DNA of 64,000 nt from Tillus elongatus (GCA_964006375.1 OZ023270.1:77539391-77603390), one strand, 5' to 3'; counted from the stretch's first letter, positions 16,701 to 28,660 are shown. Program-made: numbers and translations. Notes: a model not told the origin generated them from the letters alone.

Positions 16701-17009
16701 TGAAAAATGTTTATATATTTTCAAACAATAAATTTATTTCGATGAAATATGGTACATTGTTTCTACTATATAGGCAACCAAGTTTGATGCCTGCTTTCAT
16801 AAAAGAAAGACATTTGCTATTAAAAATATTTTTTATTGAATCATCATAAACAAAATTACTGATAGAGACTGTGACTTACGGAAAATTTCTTCGTTCGAAT
16901 GACGACGAATTAGAGCCCGAGAACAAATATGACACAAGTGTATCAGCGTCAGTGGTGACACTTTGAAGAATTACTCTAATTATTATGACCTATTTCATTT
17001 GTTTTAGTC

Positions 17010-18007
<998 letters not shown>

Positions 18008-18284
18008 GACGCAGTAAGTGCGTTTTGGTAGCGAATTTTCATTAAATTCTTCAAATTTCGATAACTCAATTTGCTATTAACGTAATGTTGTTGGTTAGGA
18101 AACCAACATTGAAGTTTATTTTCGAAAAATTTTTGTACATTTTCAAACCATAAGTAATTTTGATAAAATATAGTACATTGTTTCTACTACATAGGCTATA
18201 CCGGTAATCAGATTGATGCCTGCTCGCATTTGCTATTAAAAACATTTTCATGAAAATTCATTTCAATAACGCACTTGCTGCGTC
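18008..18284. mobile_element. MITE, 277 bp, ~35-bp terminal inverted repeats
   Basis: The cleanest copy: starts GACGCAGTAAGTGCGTTTTG and ends with the inverted counterpart AACGCACTTGCTGCGTC. The inside is noncoding and includes CTATACCGGTAATCAGATTG. The same ends occur on the ~0.9-kb leader-like elements at 3640-4500 and 12785-13690. Confidence 0.65.
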
Positions 18285-18689
18285 CAGACTTTTAATTTAT
18301 ATGTTCGAGAAAATGAAAATTGGTTTGTTTCGCTAATTTTTTCTTGTAGTATCAAAACATAATGTTTGTTAAATCGATTTTTTTCAAAAGTGGATTCAGA
18401 TACCGAAATGAAACAAAAACTAACAACTAATTGAAAAATGATTTCTATTTTAGGTTTTGATTCAAATTTCATGTTAGACATGCAGGGTGAAGAGTTATTA
18501 ACTGCAAATATCGATGAAATTGGTCGTAAGCGGGCCCTCTATGAGCAACGCGTTACTTGCAACATGTATCTTATTCGTCGCCTAATAACTTCACAAATTT
18601 TCAAGTTGCTAACCTAGATATTTTCAGAATAATGAGAAAAATAAAAATCTAGACGCAGCAAGTGCGTTATGGTAGTGACTTTTCAGAGA

Positions 18690-19262
<573 letters not shown>

Positions 19263-19713
19263 TTAAAATTGTTTACTTTCAACATCCTATATTTCCGAAG
19301 CCTTCAACTTTATCATAGGGCATGTTTGCTTCAATGGTAATAATTTGACGTGTAGTATCTTCAGCTTTCGGATTTCCCATTGTTAATATATTACCTGTAT
19401 ATAAGTGTCCAAAAACTCCCATGCCAAACTGCAACTCTGAATCCTTGTACACTAGAGGTAATTTTATGTTGATTTAACCCAAGATCTGACCTAAATTCAA
19501 AAGCACTTTCTAAGGGAGGTAGAGCCCTTTGGAAGTGGCGCTTTCAGGTAAGTTTTTTAAGGTATCTAAAAAAGGACGCTACCTAAAAATTTTAAGCTTG
19601 GCACAATGAATATGAACTTTTAACGAGAAATATTGTAATGACATATTTTTCTGTTGCAATCACAATCATTCGAGGGTGGGGGAACAAAGGACATTTTAAA
19701 TTATTTTTTTTTA
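19263..19713. other. Unassigned sequence
   Basis: No recognisable gene or repeat before the SINE. Confidence 0.3.
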
Positions 19714-20068
19714 TAGCCTCGGTGGTTCAGTGGTAAGAACGTGTGCCTCTGAACAGAAGGGTACCGGGTTCGATCTCAGCGTTCTTCTTTCAGTTTTTCA
19801 GTACATACTGTAACATTAAAATCAACCGAGGTGGTGGCATTGTATGTGAGCAAGTTGAATGTCTGCACGTTCCAAAATTAGGAGGGGGCGTAAAGCCGTC
19901 GGTCTCGTGTACATGCGATGTTGGGCACGTTACAGATCCCTACCCTGCTTACAGGAAGGCAGGGGTTCGGTAAAATTTTCAGGATAGTGAGGTGAAACTG
20001 TTCCCTGGCGTCGGTGATTGGCCATAGTCGCGGAAATAGACCGACGTTAAAGAAATAAAAAAAAAGAA
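19714..20068 (+). mobile_element. tRNA-derived SINE, copy 1
   Basis: The 5' end has an RNA polymerase III A box (TGGTTCAGTGG, 19723-19733) and a B-box-like GGTTCGATCTC (19767-19777), spaced as in a tRNA. A ~270-bp body follows with GTAAAGCCGTCGGTCTCGTG and a final CGCGGAAATAGACCGACG, then an A-rich tail (20050-20067). Two other near-full copies (54486-54755, 56036-56374) and a fragment (54118-54236) lie on the minus strand. It would be mobilised by a LINE; which one is unknown. Confidence 0.8.
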
Positions 20069-20329
20069 TCTTTAAGTTTCAAAATTTTTTGTGTCAAATT
20101 CAAAAACTCCATAGTATTGCATAATATAAATGTGCTCTTGTCTGAAATCGCAATGTTGCACCGTTTTTGAGAAAAATCAATTTAAAATTTTTGAAATTTT
20201 ATGCTAGAAACCTTAAAAGTTTAAATTAATACAAAATATTTTGGTTTTGTGCCCTTCTAAGATCACCTTCGAATTATCCACTTTGTCTTCTTTTAACTTA
20301 GAGAACTAAGTTTTGGTACATAGTTTATT

Positions 20330-20525
20330 TTTTAGTGAATTAAAAAAATCACTAATAGAGAGGTATCAATGGTGAGACATTGCAAAATTTCTTTCAAATG
20401 AGCGCGAACTAGGACCCCTAGAACCCATATCCGGGGTCAGCGTCAATTTTTATATAGTTTATGTTTAAAGATAACCAACCGATATCGATGAAAGTCGGCA
20501 AATGCCTTTCTTTTATTAATGGCTT
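20330..20525 (+). repeat. Family A repeat, copy 9, left part (split by the LINE)
   Basis: Subtype with CACTAATAGAGAGGTATCAATGG and almost no TA tract. It is interrupted at TATTAATGGCTT (20514-20525), which is duplicated at 25764-25775 on the other side of the LINE. Confidence 0.75.
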
Positions 20526-20614
20526 TTTTTTTTTTTTGTTCCCTCAGGGCTCGTCCGCGGCCTTGCCGCCCCGATAGCACCGCAACCCTTGGTTGATTGT
20601 GCATACCCCTAGTC

Positions 20615-23600
20615 TTACTCCACCCATTCCAAAATCACTGTGCCTTGAACTAGTCTGCACAGCGATTGGTAGGGTGAAGTTTTATATTGCTCTGTCTCCG
20701 GTCTAGAGTGACCGTAGATCAGTTGTCTTTTCCGGTCCAGAGCTATACACTCGCACAAGATGTGCTGGGCTGATTCCTCCCCCTCGCCGCAGAGTCTGCA
20801 TGCGAGGTCCCCTTCGAACCGCCCCATTTTATGTAGGTGTTTCTTGACGGCCATGTGTCCCGTCAAGAGACCTGTTGTGTTTCTGAGCTGTCCTCTGCTA
20901 AGGTTTAGCAGCTCCACAGCTCTCTTTGAACTGGGTCCGTCAATTATTGACTTCCCATGTCTGAGCCCTGGACAGTCCGCCCAGTACACCTTGTGTTGGT
21001 TTCTGACCCAGGACTTAATGGCTCCCCTGGCAGTGCTCTTTGACACGCCCAGAGCCGGTTCTGGTCCCATAAATGGTTCTGCTGACCCCCTCTTTGCGAG
21101 ACTGTCCGCTTCTTCATTGCCTTTGACCCCCGAGTGACCCGGCACCCAGATGAGGGTCACCTCATTCTGCCCAGCCAGGTCGCTCGTCTCGTCTCGGCAC
21201 TCACTCACCAGCCAGGAATTTACCCGTGGGCTACTTAGTGCCTTAAGGGCTGCCTGGCTGTCTGTGGCTATGAGGATCCGCTTGTTGGTGTAGCCCCTCC
21301 TCTTGTTCTCCCGCACACAGTGCAGGATGGCGTACATCTCGGCCTGAAACACCGTTGCATGGGCTCCGAGGGAAATACTGTGACTTACCCTCGGTCCTTC
21401 CGAGTAAACACCTGCCCCCGTCCCACGCTCCCCGCCAGATCCGTCCGTGAACCAGACGAGCGCGTCCCGTGGTATGCCCGGTGTCTCCTCCCGCCATGCC
21501 CCGCGATCAGGGATTTCCACTGTGAAGTTGTTTTCCCTGCACATTCGCGGGCTCGCGAAGTCTGACCTCATTTCAAGCATGGGTTCCTTCACGATCTCCT
21601 GAATTTTGCAGTGGCCCCTGAAGCCTGGGTTGATCTTCAGTCTACCATTGCAGGCTAGTCTGTATAGTCCTAGCCTGGCCTCTCCCATAATAACGAAGTG
21701 TAGGGGGGGTAGATCCAGCAACACCTCCATGGCGGCTGTTGGGGTTGAAGACATGGCCCCTGTGATGCCTAGGCAAGCCATCCTTTGGATCTTGCCTAGT
21801 TTTTGTTTGGCACTGGATTGTGTCACCTTAGGCCACCAGACCAGTGCCGCATATGTTAACGATGGTCTGACCACCCTTGTGTACAGCCAGTGGGCCATAC
21901 TAGGTCTTAGTCCCCACGTTTTTCCATATAGCCGCCTAGTGACGGCTAAGGTCATGACTGCCTTACGCAGTATTTTTCCAATGTGACCATTCCAGGTTAG
22001 CTTAGAGTCCAATACGACCCCAAGATATTTTACCTCCCTGGCCATTGGAACGCTCCTACCGTATAGAGTGAGAGTTCTGTGGCTTTCACACTTCCTCCTC
22101 CTCGTAAACGGCACGACGGTTGCTTTCTCGGGGCTCACCCCGAGCCCTTGATCAACCGTCCACCCTTCCACCACTTTCAGTGCAGTCTGCATACGCTCCC
22201 ACACTGCCTGTGTGACCTTTCCTCGGACTATGATGACAATGTCGTCCGCATAGCCCTGTACCTCATACCCCCCTCCCGAGAGCCTCCCCAGCAGGCCGTC
22301 CACGACTAGACACCAGAGCAAGGGAGACAGAACGCTCCCCTGCGGACACCCCGCCGCGACCCCCGCCAGCAGAGTCCCTCCCGCGAGTGAGGTGAACACC
22401 GCCCTGTCCCTGAGCATGGAACCGATCCACCTGCAGCAGGTCTCCTCTATTCCACGCTCCCGGGCAGCTGCCAGAACCGATCCGAACGAGGTGTTGCTAA
22501 AGGCCCCCTCTATGTCTAGGAAGGCCCCCAGCGCCACCTCCTTGTTCTCCAGCGTATTCTCCAGTTTCAGCACCAGTTGGTGCAGTGCTGTTTCTGTTGA
22601 GAATCCTGCTCTGTATGCATATTGTCCGCAGTGTAGAGGATATGCTTCCAGTACACCGCCCCTAATGTGCCGGTCGAGCAGTTTTTCCACTGTTTTCAGC
22701 AAGAAGGACATGAGACTTATTGGCCTCAGGGATTTTGCCTGGTCTGTTGGACGCCCAGGTTTAGGAATAAATACAACCCTGGCCAGTCTCCATGCCCTCG
22801 GAATGTACCCCAGAGCCAGGCTGGCCCTCATAATGAGGGTAAGCACCGGCGCCAGTATATCTATCCCCTGTTGGAGCATGATGGGCATTATTCCATCAAA
22901 TCCCGGCGATTTGTATGGCTTAAAGCTGTTAATGGCCCATCTGATTTTGCTCCAGGTAACCACCTCTTTAGCGACTGTCCAGTCTACTCTAGATGCCCGC
23001 CTATAAGGCGCCTCTATTTCTGAGTGTTCCCAGTCCGGAGGTGATTGGTTTATTATGTTACAGCCGGGGAAGTGCGTCTGGAGTAAAATTTCCATAGTTT
23101 CCTCCTCCGAGCTTGTAAAGCCTCCCGTGGGTGTTCTAAGGGAGCCTATGTTAGTCTGAGGGCCCTTAGACAGGATCTTGTGTAGTCGAGCACTCTCGGA
23201 CGTGTTTTCCACTTCTTCGCAGTGCCTCCTCCACGACTCCTTCTTGGCGTCCCTCAGTCTTTTGTTATAGGTCGATAGGGCCTGTCTATATTCATCCCAT
23301 GCTCCCGACCTTTTGGCCGCGTTAAACAGCTTACGAACCTGCGTCCTCCTTTGCCTGAGGTCCTCGTTCCACCATGGGACGTTCCTGGTGGACACCCTCA
23401 TTTTCAGGGGGCAGTTGGCGTTATAGGCCGAGGTAATTGCGTCTCGCAATTGGACTGCTGCAATCTCGAGGTCTATTGAATCCCTTATGGCCCTCTCAAC
23501 CCCCCGCAGTTCCACAGCTAGGTCTGCCCTGTAGGCTTCCCAGTCCGCCTTGCGGGGGTCCCGGTACCATACCGTTTCTCTTTCGACTTTGGCGATTTCA

Positions 23601-24259
23601 AACCGGATGTATCTGTGGTCTGAGCTACTCACTTCCCCAGACACAGCCCAGCTTTTAACAAAGTCACCCAGAAACTGGGTGGAAACTGTTAGGTCTAAAA
23701 CTTCCTCACGCCGTGTTGTGACGAATGTCGGTTTATTACCTCTATTCAATATGTCTAAATTAAATTTCATAAAGAATTGTAAAAGTGCCTCACCCCTAGA
23801 GTTTGTGTCCGAGCTACCCCACAACTCATGGTGCGCATTCGCATCCATGCCGATGATGGTCTGCCATCCACCTGCTCTGCTACCCACCATCAGCTGCTCC
23901 AATTCGTTGGGTGGAGGAGGGTCCGTGCTGTCCCCTGGCAGATAGGCTGACGCGACAGTAATGTCCCTCAGCCCATCCGCTCCTCCACATCGGATTTTGA
24001 TCGTTGCCAGGTCCCTGGAACAGAAATTCATTAGAGGGAGAAACTCTATCCCTTCCCTGACAAAAATGCAGGCCCTCGGATTCTCGCTGGACCTGCTGTA
24101 GATGAGCTTTCCATTAGCTCCGCCGAGTCCCTTGATCTCTCCTTTGTAGGAGTACGGTTCCTGGATGAGGGCCACATCCGTGTTCCTCAGAGCCATTAGT
24201 AGTCCGGCCGTGGCTGCCCTACTGTGTTGGAGGTTGACCTGAAGGAACCTAAGTCCCAT
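20615..24259 (-). CDS. LINE ORF2: endonuclease, reverse transcriptase, RNase H
   Basis: 1214-residue polyprotein for target-primed reverse transcription. N-terminus: APE endonuclease with QVNLQHSRAA, LIQEPYSY, GMDANAHHELWG and SSDHRYI. Middle: RT with KSLRPISLMSFL, GAFLDIEGAFSNTS, GCPQGSVLSPLLW and the catalytic YADDIVI. Next: RNase H with WFTDGSGG, QAEMYAIL, IATDSQAAL and WVPGHSGVKGNEEAD, all four acidic residues present. C-terminus: CRLCGEGEESAQHILCEC, a CX2CX8HX4C zinc motif. An RNase H together with this endonuclease style suggests the LOA clade or a close R1/I relative. The ATG overlaps the ORF1 stop by 11 bp in another frame. No stop or frameshift seen. Confidence 0.93.
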   Translation of the reverse strand: MGLRFLQVNLQHSRAATAGLLMALRNTDVALIQEPYSYKGEIKGLGGANGKLIYSRSSENPRACIFVREGIEFLPLMNFCSRDLATIKIRCGGADGLRDITVASAYLPGDSTDPPPPNELEQLMVGSRAGGWQTIIGMDANAHHELWGSSDTNSRGEALLQFFMKFNLDILNRGNKPTFVTTRREEVLDLTVSTQFLGDFVKSWAVSGEVSSSDHRYIRFEIAKVERETVWYRDPRKADWEAYRADLAVELRGVERAIRDSIDLEIAAVQLRDAITSAYNANCPLKMRVSTRNVPWWNEDLRQRRTQVRKLFNAAKRSGAWDEYRQALSTYNKRLRDAKKESWRRHCEEVENTSESARLHKILSKGPQTNIGSLRTPTGGFTSSEEETMEILLQTHFPGCNIINQSPPDWEHSEIEAPYRRASRVDWTVAKEVVTWSKIRWAINSFKPYKSPGFDGIMPIMLQQGIDILAPVLTLIMRASLALGYIPRAWRLARVVFIPKPGRPTDQAKSLRPISLMSFLLKTVEKLLDRHIRGGVLEAYPLHCGQYAYRAGFSTETALHQLVLKLENTLENKEVALGAFLDIEGAFSNTSFGSVLAAARERGIEETCCRWIGSMLRDRAVFTSLAGGTLLAGVAAGCPQGSVLSPLLWCLVVDGLLGRLSGGGYEVQGYADDIVIIVRGKVTQAVWERMQTALKVVEGWTVDQGLGVSPEKATVVPFTRRRKCESHRTLTLYGRSVPMAREVKYLGVVLDSKLTWNGHIGKILRKAVMTLAVTRRLYGKTWGLRPSMAHWLYTRVVRPSLTYAALVWWPKVTQSSAKQKLGKIQRMACLGITGAMSSTPTAAMEVLLDLPPLHFVIMGEARLGLYRLACNGRLKINPGFRGHCKIQEIVKEPMLEMRSDFASPRMCRENNFTVEIPDRGAWREETPGIPRDALVWFTDGSGGERGTGAGVYSEGPRVSHSISLGAHATVFQAEMYAILHCVRENKRRGYTNKRILIATDSQAALKALSSPRVNSWLVSECRDETSDLAGQNEVTLIWVPGHSGVKGNEEADSLAKRGSAEPFMGPEPALGVSKSTARGAIKSWVRNQHKVYWADCPGLRHGKSIIDGPSSKRAVELLNLSRGQLRNTTGLLTGHMAVKKHLHKMGRFEGDLACRLCGEGEESAQHILCECIALDRKRQLIYGHSRPETEQYKTSPYQSLCRLVQGTVILEWVE

Positions 24260-25406
24260 TAACCCTTAATTGCTTCCCCAGTGGGCGGAAGCTAACCCTT
24301 CCCATGCCCCAGAATGCCTTGAAGGAGGTTCCTTCAAGGGCTCTGTAAGATGTCGGGTCGATCGAGAAGGCGAGCGTCTGTCCTTTCTCCTCTGCCTTCC
24401 TGCTTAGAACCGACCAGTGTTGCGTCCCCAGTTCAGGGTTCTGGATCTTAAGTCTGCTGATCACCGTCTCCTGCGGGACGGTGTCAGGGATCCGTACGAG
24501 GACCTTGCGTCTCTTTGGGAGTTCCTTGGGCTCGACGGCTGTCAAGTCCGCCCCCTCCCAAATCTGACCGAGGCCCCCGATCGTTTTCCGCAGCCAGTCC
24601 CGCGACTGCGGGCCGGCACAGGTTATCCAGAGGATGCCCCCCGTCAGGCGCGTCCGGTGGAACTGAGGCGGGCTCTCCCCTTCCTGAAGAGAGTCCACTG
24701 CAGCTACCACCGCAGCCTGGATCAGGTCCGCCTTCCCCTGGTCTAGCGTGACCTCAGGATGGCGTCTGTCAATCACCGCCATCCCGAGGCCCTCCGCAGC
24801 CTCCCTGTAAGAGCCAGTCTGCGCCGGTGTTCCGGCCTTAGTTCCTTTGGGAGGTCTGTCTGTAGTAGGCGTGCTAGAGCCAGAGCGCGGCGTCTTCCGA
24901 CTCGCACTCTCCTCTTGCGCCTTTACAGGCACCCTGGCCCTTTTGGAACGTCTGTCTGTAGTGGGCGTGCTAGAGTTCGAGCGCGTCCTCTTCTGACCCG
25001 CACTCCCCTCTTGCGCCTTTACAGGTTTCTCGACCGTCCAGGTCCCGGCTGCCATTTTTTGCGCCCTCCGGAGCTTCTTTCTTTGCGCCCCGGAAAGACG
25101 CTTGGACTGCCGAGGCAGTCCCTCTACTCTAACAGTAGAGTCCTCACTGGTGGAGGGGCCCCCGGAGTCCGCGGAGCTCGCCGCCCTCCGGTGGGACCCA
25201 GCCTCCAGCTTGGGTGTCGGGGACAGGTCTCTGGCCGAAGCTACCCCCTGATCCCCCGTATCTACGCCGGTCGTGGGACCTCCAGAGTCCGCTGCCGCAC
25301 CCTGGCTCGTCTCCGTTTCCGGGATAGACTCAAGGCTCAAGTCTGTAGCCGGAGCCACTCCTCGAGCCTCATTGGTTTTGGTTTTATATGTATTTATAAT
25401 CTTCAT
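24249..25406 (-). CDS. LINE ORF1, RNA-binding-type protein
   Basis: 385 residues, expected to bind the element RNA. The first ~200 residues are low-complexity, rich in Ser, Thr, Pro, Lys and Arg. They include two tandem 32-residue units (DNA period 96 bp, 24855-25025) around SSTPTTDR. The C-terminal ~170 residues look folded (AVIDRRHPEVTLDQGKADL, KVLVRIPDTVP, GTQHWSVLSRKAEEKGQTL) and resemble the uncharacterised domain found in ORF1 of insect LINEs of this group (possibly DUF4780; not verified). I see no CCHC zinc knuckle. It ends NGT-stop, overlapping the ORF2 start. Confidence 0.85.
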   Translation of the reverse strand: MKIINTYKTKTNEARGVAPATDLSLESIPETETSQGAAADSGGPTTGVDTGDQGVASARDLSPTPKLEAGSHRRAASSADSGGPSTSEDSTVRVEGLPRQSKRLSGAQRKKLRRAQKMAAGTWTVEKPVKAQEGSAGQKRTRSNSSTPTTDRRSKRARVPVKAQEESASRKTPRSGSSTPTTDRPPKGTKAGTPAQTGSYREAAEGLGMAVIDRRHPEVTLDQGKADLIQAAVVAAVDSLQEGESPPQFHRTRLTGGILWITCAGPQSRDWLRKTIGGLGQIWEGADLTAVEPKELPKRRKVLVRIPDTVPQETVISRLKIQNPELGTQHWSVLSRKAEEKGQTLAFSIDPTSYRALEGTSFKAFWGMGRVSFRPLGKQLRVNGT

Positions 25407-25763
25407 GTTGTTCCCACGAGAATGGGGGAAATACTGTCCACACCATCAGAACCCCCTGTGTGGTGCAAGGCGGGTTACTCTGGAGGGTTGCCTAGTACTC
25501 CAGAGGTTCCGTTCACGACACCATCGCCCTGGTGCCATCCATCCATAGGCACGGGTCACGTGACACCGTAGATTGGGGGAGTTTAGTTCGACCTCCTTGT
25601 CTAGATCCGTCATGTTTAGTTATTAGCAGGGTCACCTCGTGCAGGATGCGGATTTTTACCGCGCATGACGGTCTTGGGGAAAGCTTCATCGGGAGTTTAT
25701 GTTGTTATTTCCACTTCCTCAGCTTGCCCCCTGGAGTCCTTTGGCCCGCGACTCCTTAACCCC

Positions 25764-26370
25764 TATTAATGGCTTGGATGAGTTCGTTAGCCAGGAAAAT
25801 CGAACAAGGTGTTCCGAGAAAATTGTGTGGTTTCTTTCGAAAAAAATGTTTTTCTCCGAAAATTACAAAGCTATTTAAATGAAATTCGGTGGACATATTG
25901 CCTTGGAAAAGATCTTACTACGCACCAAAATTAAACCTTCTAAGTTTATAGAAAATTGAGTTATTTAAATTTTGAGTTTTCTTTCGAAAAACAATTTTTT
26001 CTCCGAAAACTACTAGTCTATTTTAATAAAATTTGGTGAACATATTGCCCTGGAAACCTTTCTAAGTACCAAAATTCAACATCCTAAGTTTATAGAAAAT
26101 TTACCAAAATTAAACCTTCTAAGTTTATAGAAAATTTAGTTATTTAAATTTTGAGTCTTCTTTCGAAAAATAATTTTTTCTCCGAAAACTACAAGTCTAT
26201 TTTAATGAAATTTGGTGAATATATTACCCTGGGAACCTTACTAAGTACCAACATCATTCAACTTGCTAAGTTTATAGAAAATTGAGTTATTCAAATTTGA
26301 AGCATTTAATAAAAATTCACTACCATAACGCACTTGCTACGTCCCGAACTTTTATAATATTAACCTGCGT
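25764..26370 (+). repeat. Family A copy 9, right part, with internal tandem repeat
   Basis: Continues the copy cut at 20525 (ATTAATGGCTTGGATGAGTT). From about 25830 to 26290 a segment containing CTTTCGAAAAA and TTTTCTCCGAAAA is repeated three times with spacings of about 147 and 180 bp. It ends with CATAACGCACTTGCTACGTC, the MITE-type end. Confidence 0.75.
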
Positions 26371-26642
26371 AGCAAATTTTAATTGCCATAGCTTTTTTAT
26401 TTTTGGAGATACAAAAATGTTTCAAGATGAAAGCCAAAAGTGTGCCGGAAAAACTGGTCCGGTTTTCCTGAATGACGAACTTATCCAAGCCACTTACACA
26501 ATGAAGCTACCTGCCAAATTTAATCCCAATCAACCCATTATCTTTTGAGCTAAGGAATTTCCTAAGTGAAGATTGGAACCTGTGATGAGCACTGATAAGT
26601 ACACTTGGAGAACCAAAATCACCACAACACATTAAAAAAAAC

Positions 26643-26685
26643 CTGACGATCGTTTTACTAGCCAAGTTAGCGTCATCAGAGGATG
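26643..26685 (-). ncRNA. Hammerhead-like motif in PLE end (GAA mutated)
   Basis: Core CTGATGA at 26679-26673. The stem III palindrome ACGATCGT, cleavage-site C and AGG of stem I are intact, but the conserved GAA reads AAA, so activity is unlikely. Confidence 0.6.
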
Positions 26686-26976
26686 AATAATTCTAAACAT
26701 CTTATATCCACAACTCTATTTATATTCTTCTGCAGGTAGTCGGTCACTAACGATATAGGGAGGTCCAACGGCACCAAAATTAACATATTTCGTTTGGCGA
26801 AAATATCTGTATTCTTTTATTATCTATCGGACGTGCTCCTGCCGGTATTTATTTTATAAAGCAATCATTCAGGAGACTACTCGTATGCGGCGGAGCGAAA
26901 TTCATACATTTTTTATTATTACTATATTTAGGGATATATATGCTTTAGAAGGAGCTTAGCTGCCCTGGTTATCTAA

Positions 26977-27343
26977 TTTTTCATTTCTAAACGTCACACA
27001 GTCTGGGAAATAGACATAATTAAACATTGCATTAAAATCTTCTCTCCAGACAACAAATTTTATTAAAAAATACTTCCCGACGCGTTTCCACACTCTAAGA
27101 GGTCATCTTCAGGGGATAAATTTGACCAATTCTTGAAATTGAATTTGAAACTATACAAAAGGTTTAATAGGCAGAAACTCCATCTATTGTACTAGAGGCT
27201 CTGCAACACTACTATTGTACTAGTGATGCACAGCCTCTAGTATAATAGATGAAGTTTCTGCCTATTAAACCTCTTGTATAGTTTTAAATTCAAGTTCAAG
27301 AATTGATGAAATGTATCCCCTGAAGATGACCTCTTAGAGTGTT
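26977..27343 (-). mobile_element. Inverted-repeat PLE-derived insertion with 12-bp TSD
   Basis: A 367-bp insertion in a PLE copy, flanked by CTGGTTATCTAA at 26965-26976 and 27344-27355. Most of it is an imperfect inverted repeat: arms of about 118 bp from 27091 and to 27341, opening CACTCTAAGAGGTCATCTTC. It carries one complete hammerhead-like motif (27075-27116) and a second cut off in stem II (from 27320). No coding sequence. Confidence 0.75.
27075..27116 (-). ncRNA. Hammerhead ribozyme-like motif, well formed
   Basis: Stem I TCCC/GGGA (27116-27113 with 27078-27075), core CTGAAGA (27112-27106), one extra T, stem II 27104-27089 (weak, with a bulge), GAA (27088-27086), stem III ACGCGT (27085-27080) and cleavage-site C at 27079. 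All core positions are canonical if the single extra base is tolerated, as in other motifs in this window. Confidence 0.7.
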
Positions 27344-28207
27344 CTGGTTATCTAACATTTTTTAATAATTTTAGATTCTCCTCATTAACGTGGCGATTAT
27401 TACCCCAAATATGTCGGGCGACGGAAGATATATCTATAGTACCGTATCTTAATTGTGCTAAATGTTCTTTGATTATAATTTTACGAGATCCTTCTGTTTG
27501 TCCGACGTATTTAAAATCACAATCTTTACAACCTATATCACAAATTTCTGACATTTTAGCCGTACTATCCTTGTCTTTTGGCCTACCTAGCAAGTTTTTT
27601 AAAGTATTTTTTGTCGAAAATGTTAGTTGCAAATTGTATTTTAAAAAAATGCTAGCAAGCCGCTCGTGATTCTAGGTTTAAATGGTAAGCAAAAAAGTTT
27701 TTTCGGCTTTCTCTCTTCTAAAAGTCGTTGATTCTTTGTTTTTTGTTTGTTACTGAGAAAATAATTAAACAATAAAAAAAGAAAATGTTAGCGGAATCAA
27801 CGATTTTTAGAAGAGAGAAAGCCGAAAAAACTTTGTTTGCTTACTATTTGAACCTCGAATCAGGGGGGGGGTCTAGTTAGCATTAAAAAAAAATCCAATT
27901 TGCAACTAATATTTTCGACAAAAAATATTTAAAAAAACTTGCTAGGTAACCCAAAAGACAACGAGAGTAAGGCCAAAATGTCATGAATTTATGAAATAAG
28001 TTGCAAAGATTGTGTTTTTAAATACGTCGGACAAACAAAAAGACCTATTGGAATTTGATTCAAAGAACATTTAGCACAATTAAGATACGGTATTATAGAT
28101 AGATCTTCCGTTGTTCGACATATTTGGGATAATAATCACCACATTAATGAGGAGAATCTAAAATTATTAAAAAATGTTAGACAACCAGGACAGCTAAGCG
28201 CCTTCGA

Positions 28208-28323
<116 letters not shown>

Positions 28324-28565
28324 CTAAATATAGTAATAATAAAGAAAGTAGGAATCTCCCTCAGCCGCCTATGAGTAGTCTCCTGAATGATTGCGTTGTA
28401 AAATAAATACCGGCAGAAGCATGTTCGATAGATAATAAAAGAATACAGATATTTCCGCCAAACGAATTATACTAATTCTTGTGTCGTTGAACCTCCCTAA
28501 ATCGTTAGTGACCGACCTGAAGAAGAATATAGAGTTGTGAATATAAGATCTTTAGAATTATTCAT

Positions 28566-28606
28566 CCTCTGATGACGATAACTTGGTCAGTGAAACTATC
28601 GTCAGG
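28566..28606 (+). ncRNA. Hammerhead ribozyme-like motif in PLE end
   Basis: Stem I CCT/AGG (28566-28568 with 28604-28606), core CTGATGA (28569-28575), GAA (28592-28594), stem III region ACTATCGT (28595-28602) and cleavage-site C at 28603. Stem II has decayed and pairs poorly. Confidence 0.6.
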
Positions 28607-28660
28607 TTTTTTAAATGTGTTGTGGTGATTTGGGTTTTCCAAGTGTGCTTATCGAATTTC

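Larger units (their letters stand above)
20526..25763 (-). mobile_element. LOA/R1-like LINE, near-complete, 12-bp target-site duplication
   Basis: 5.24-kb minus-strand LINE. Its poly(A) tail appears as the T run at 20526-20537. TATTAATGGCTT flanks both ends (20514-20525 and 25764-25775). It carries a 5' leader of about 350 bp, ORF1 and ORF2, both uninterrupted. The intact reading frames and exact duplication point to a fairly recent insertion. A 63-bp copy of its 3' tip lies at 40759-40821. Confidence 0.92.
26570..27735 (-). pseudogene. Penelope-like element 3' half, inverted copy
   Basis: Minus-strand PLE piece. Coding trace 27348-27632 reads ICDIGCKDCDFKYVGQTEGSRK and [25 protein letters not shown], a GIY-YIG domain whose Tyr-Val-Gly is visible. 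The 3' tail (26570-26960) holds a hammerhead-like motif and the same terminal sequence as other copies. It is interrupted by the 26977-27343 insertion. Where sister copies have long TA tracts this copy has only GCATATATATCC (in minus reading). It faces the plus-strand copy at 27780-28660 head to head. Confidence 0.8.

Noticed and set aside
21243..25571. Numerous open frames of 60-270 residues on the plus strand
   Set aside because: They are shadows of the GC-rich LINE ORF1 and ORF2 on the minus strand.
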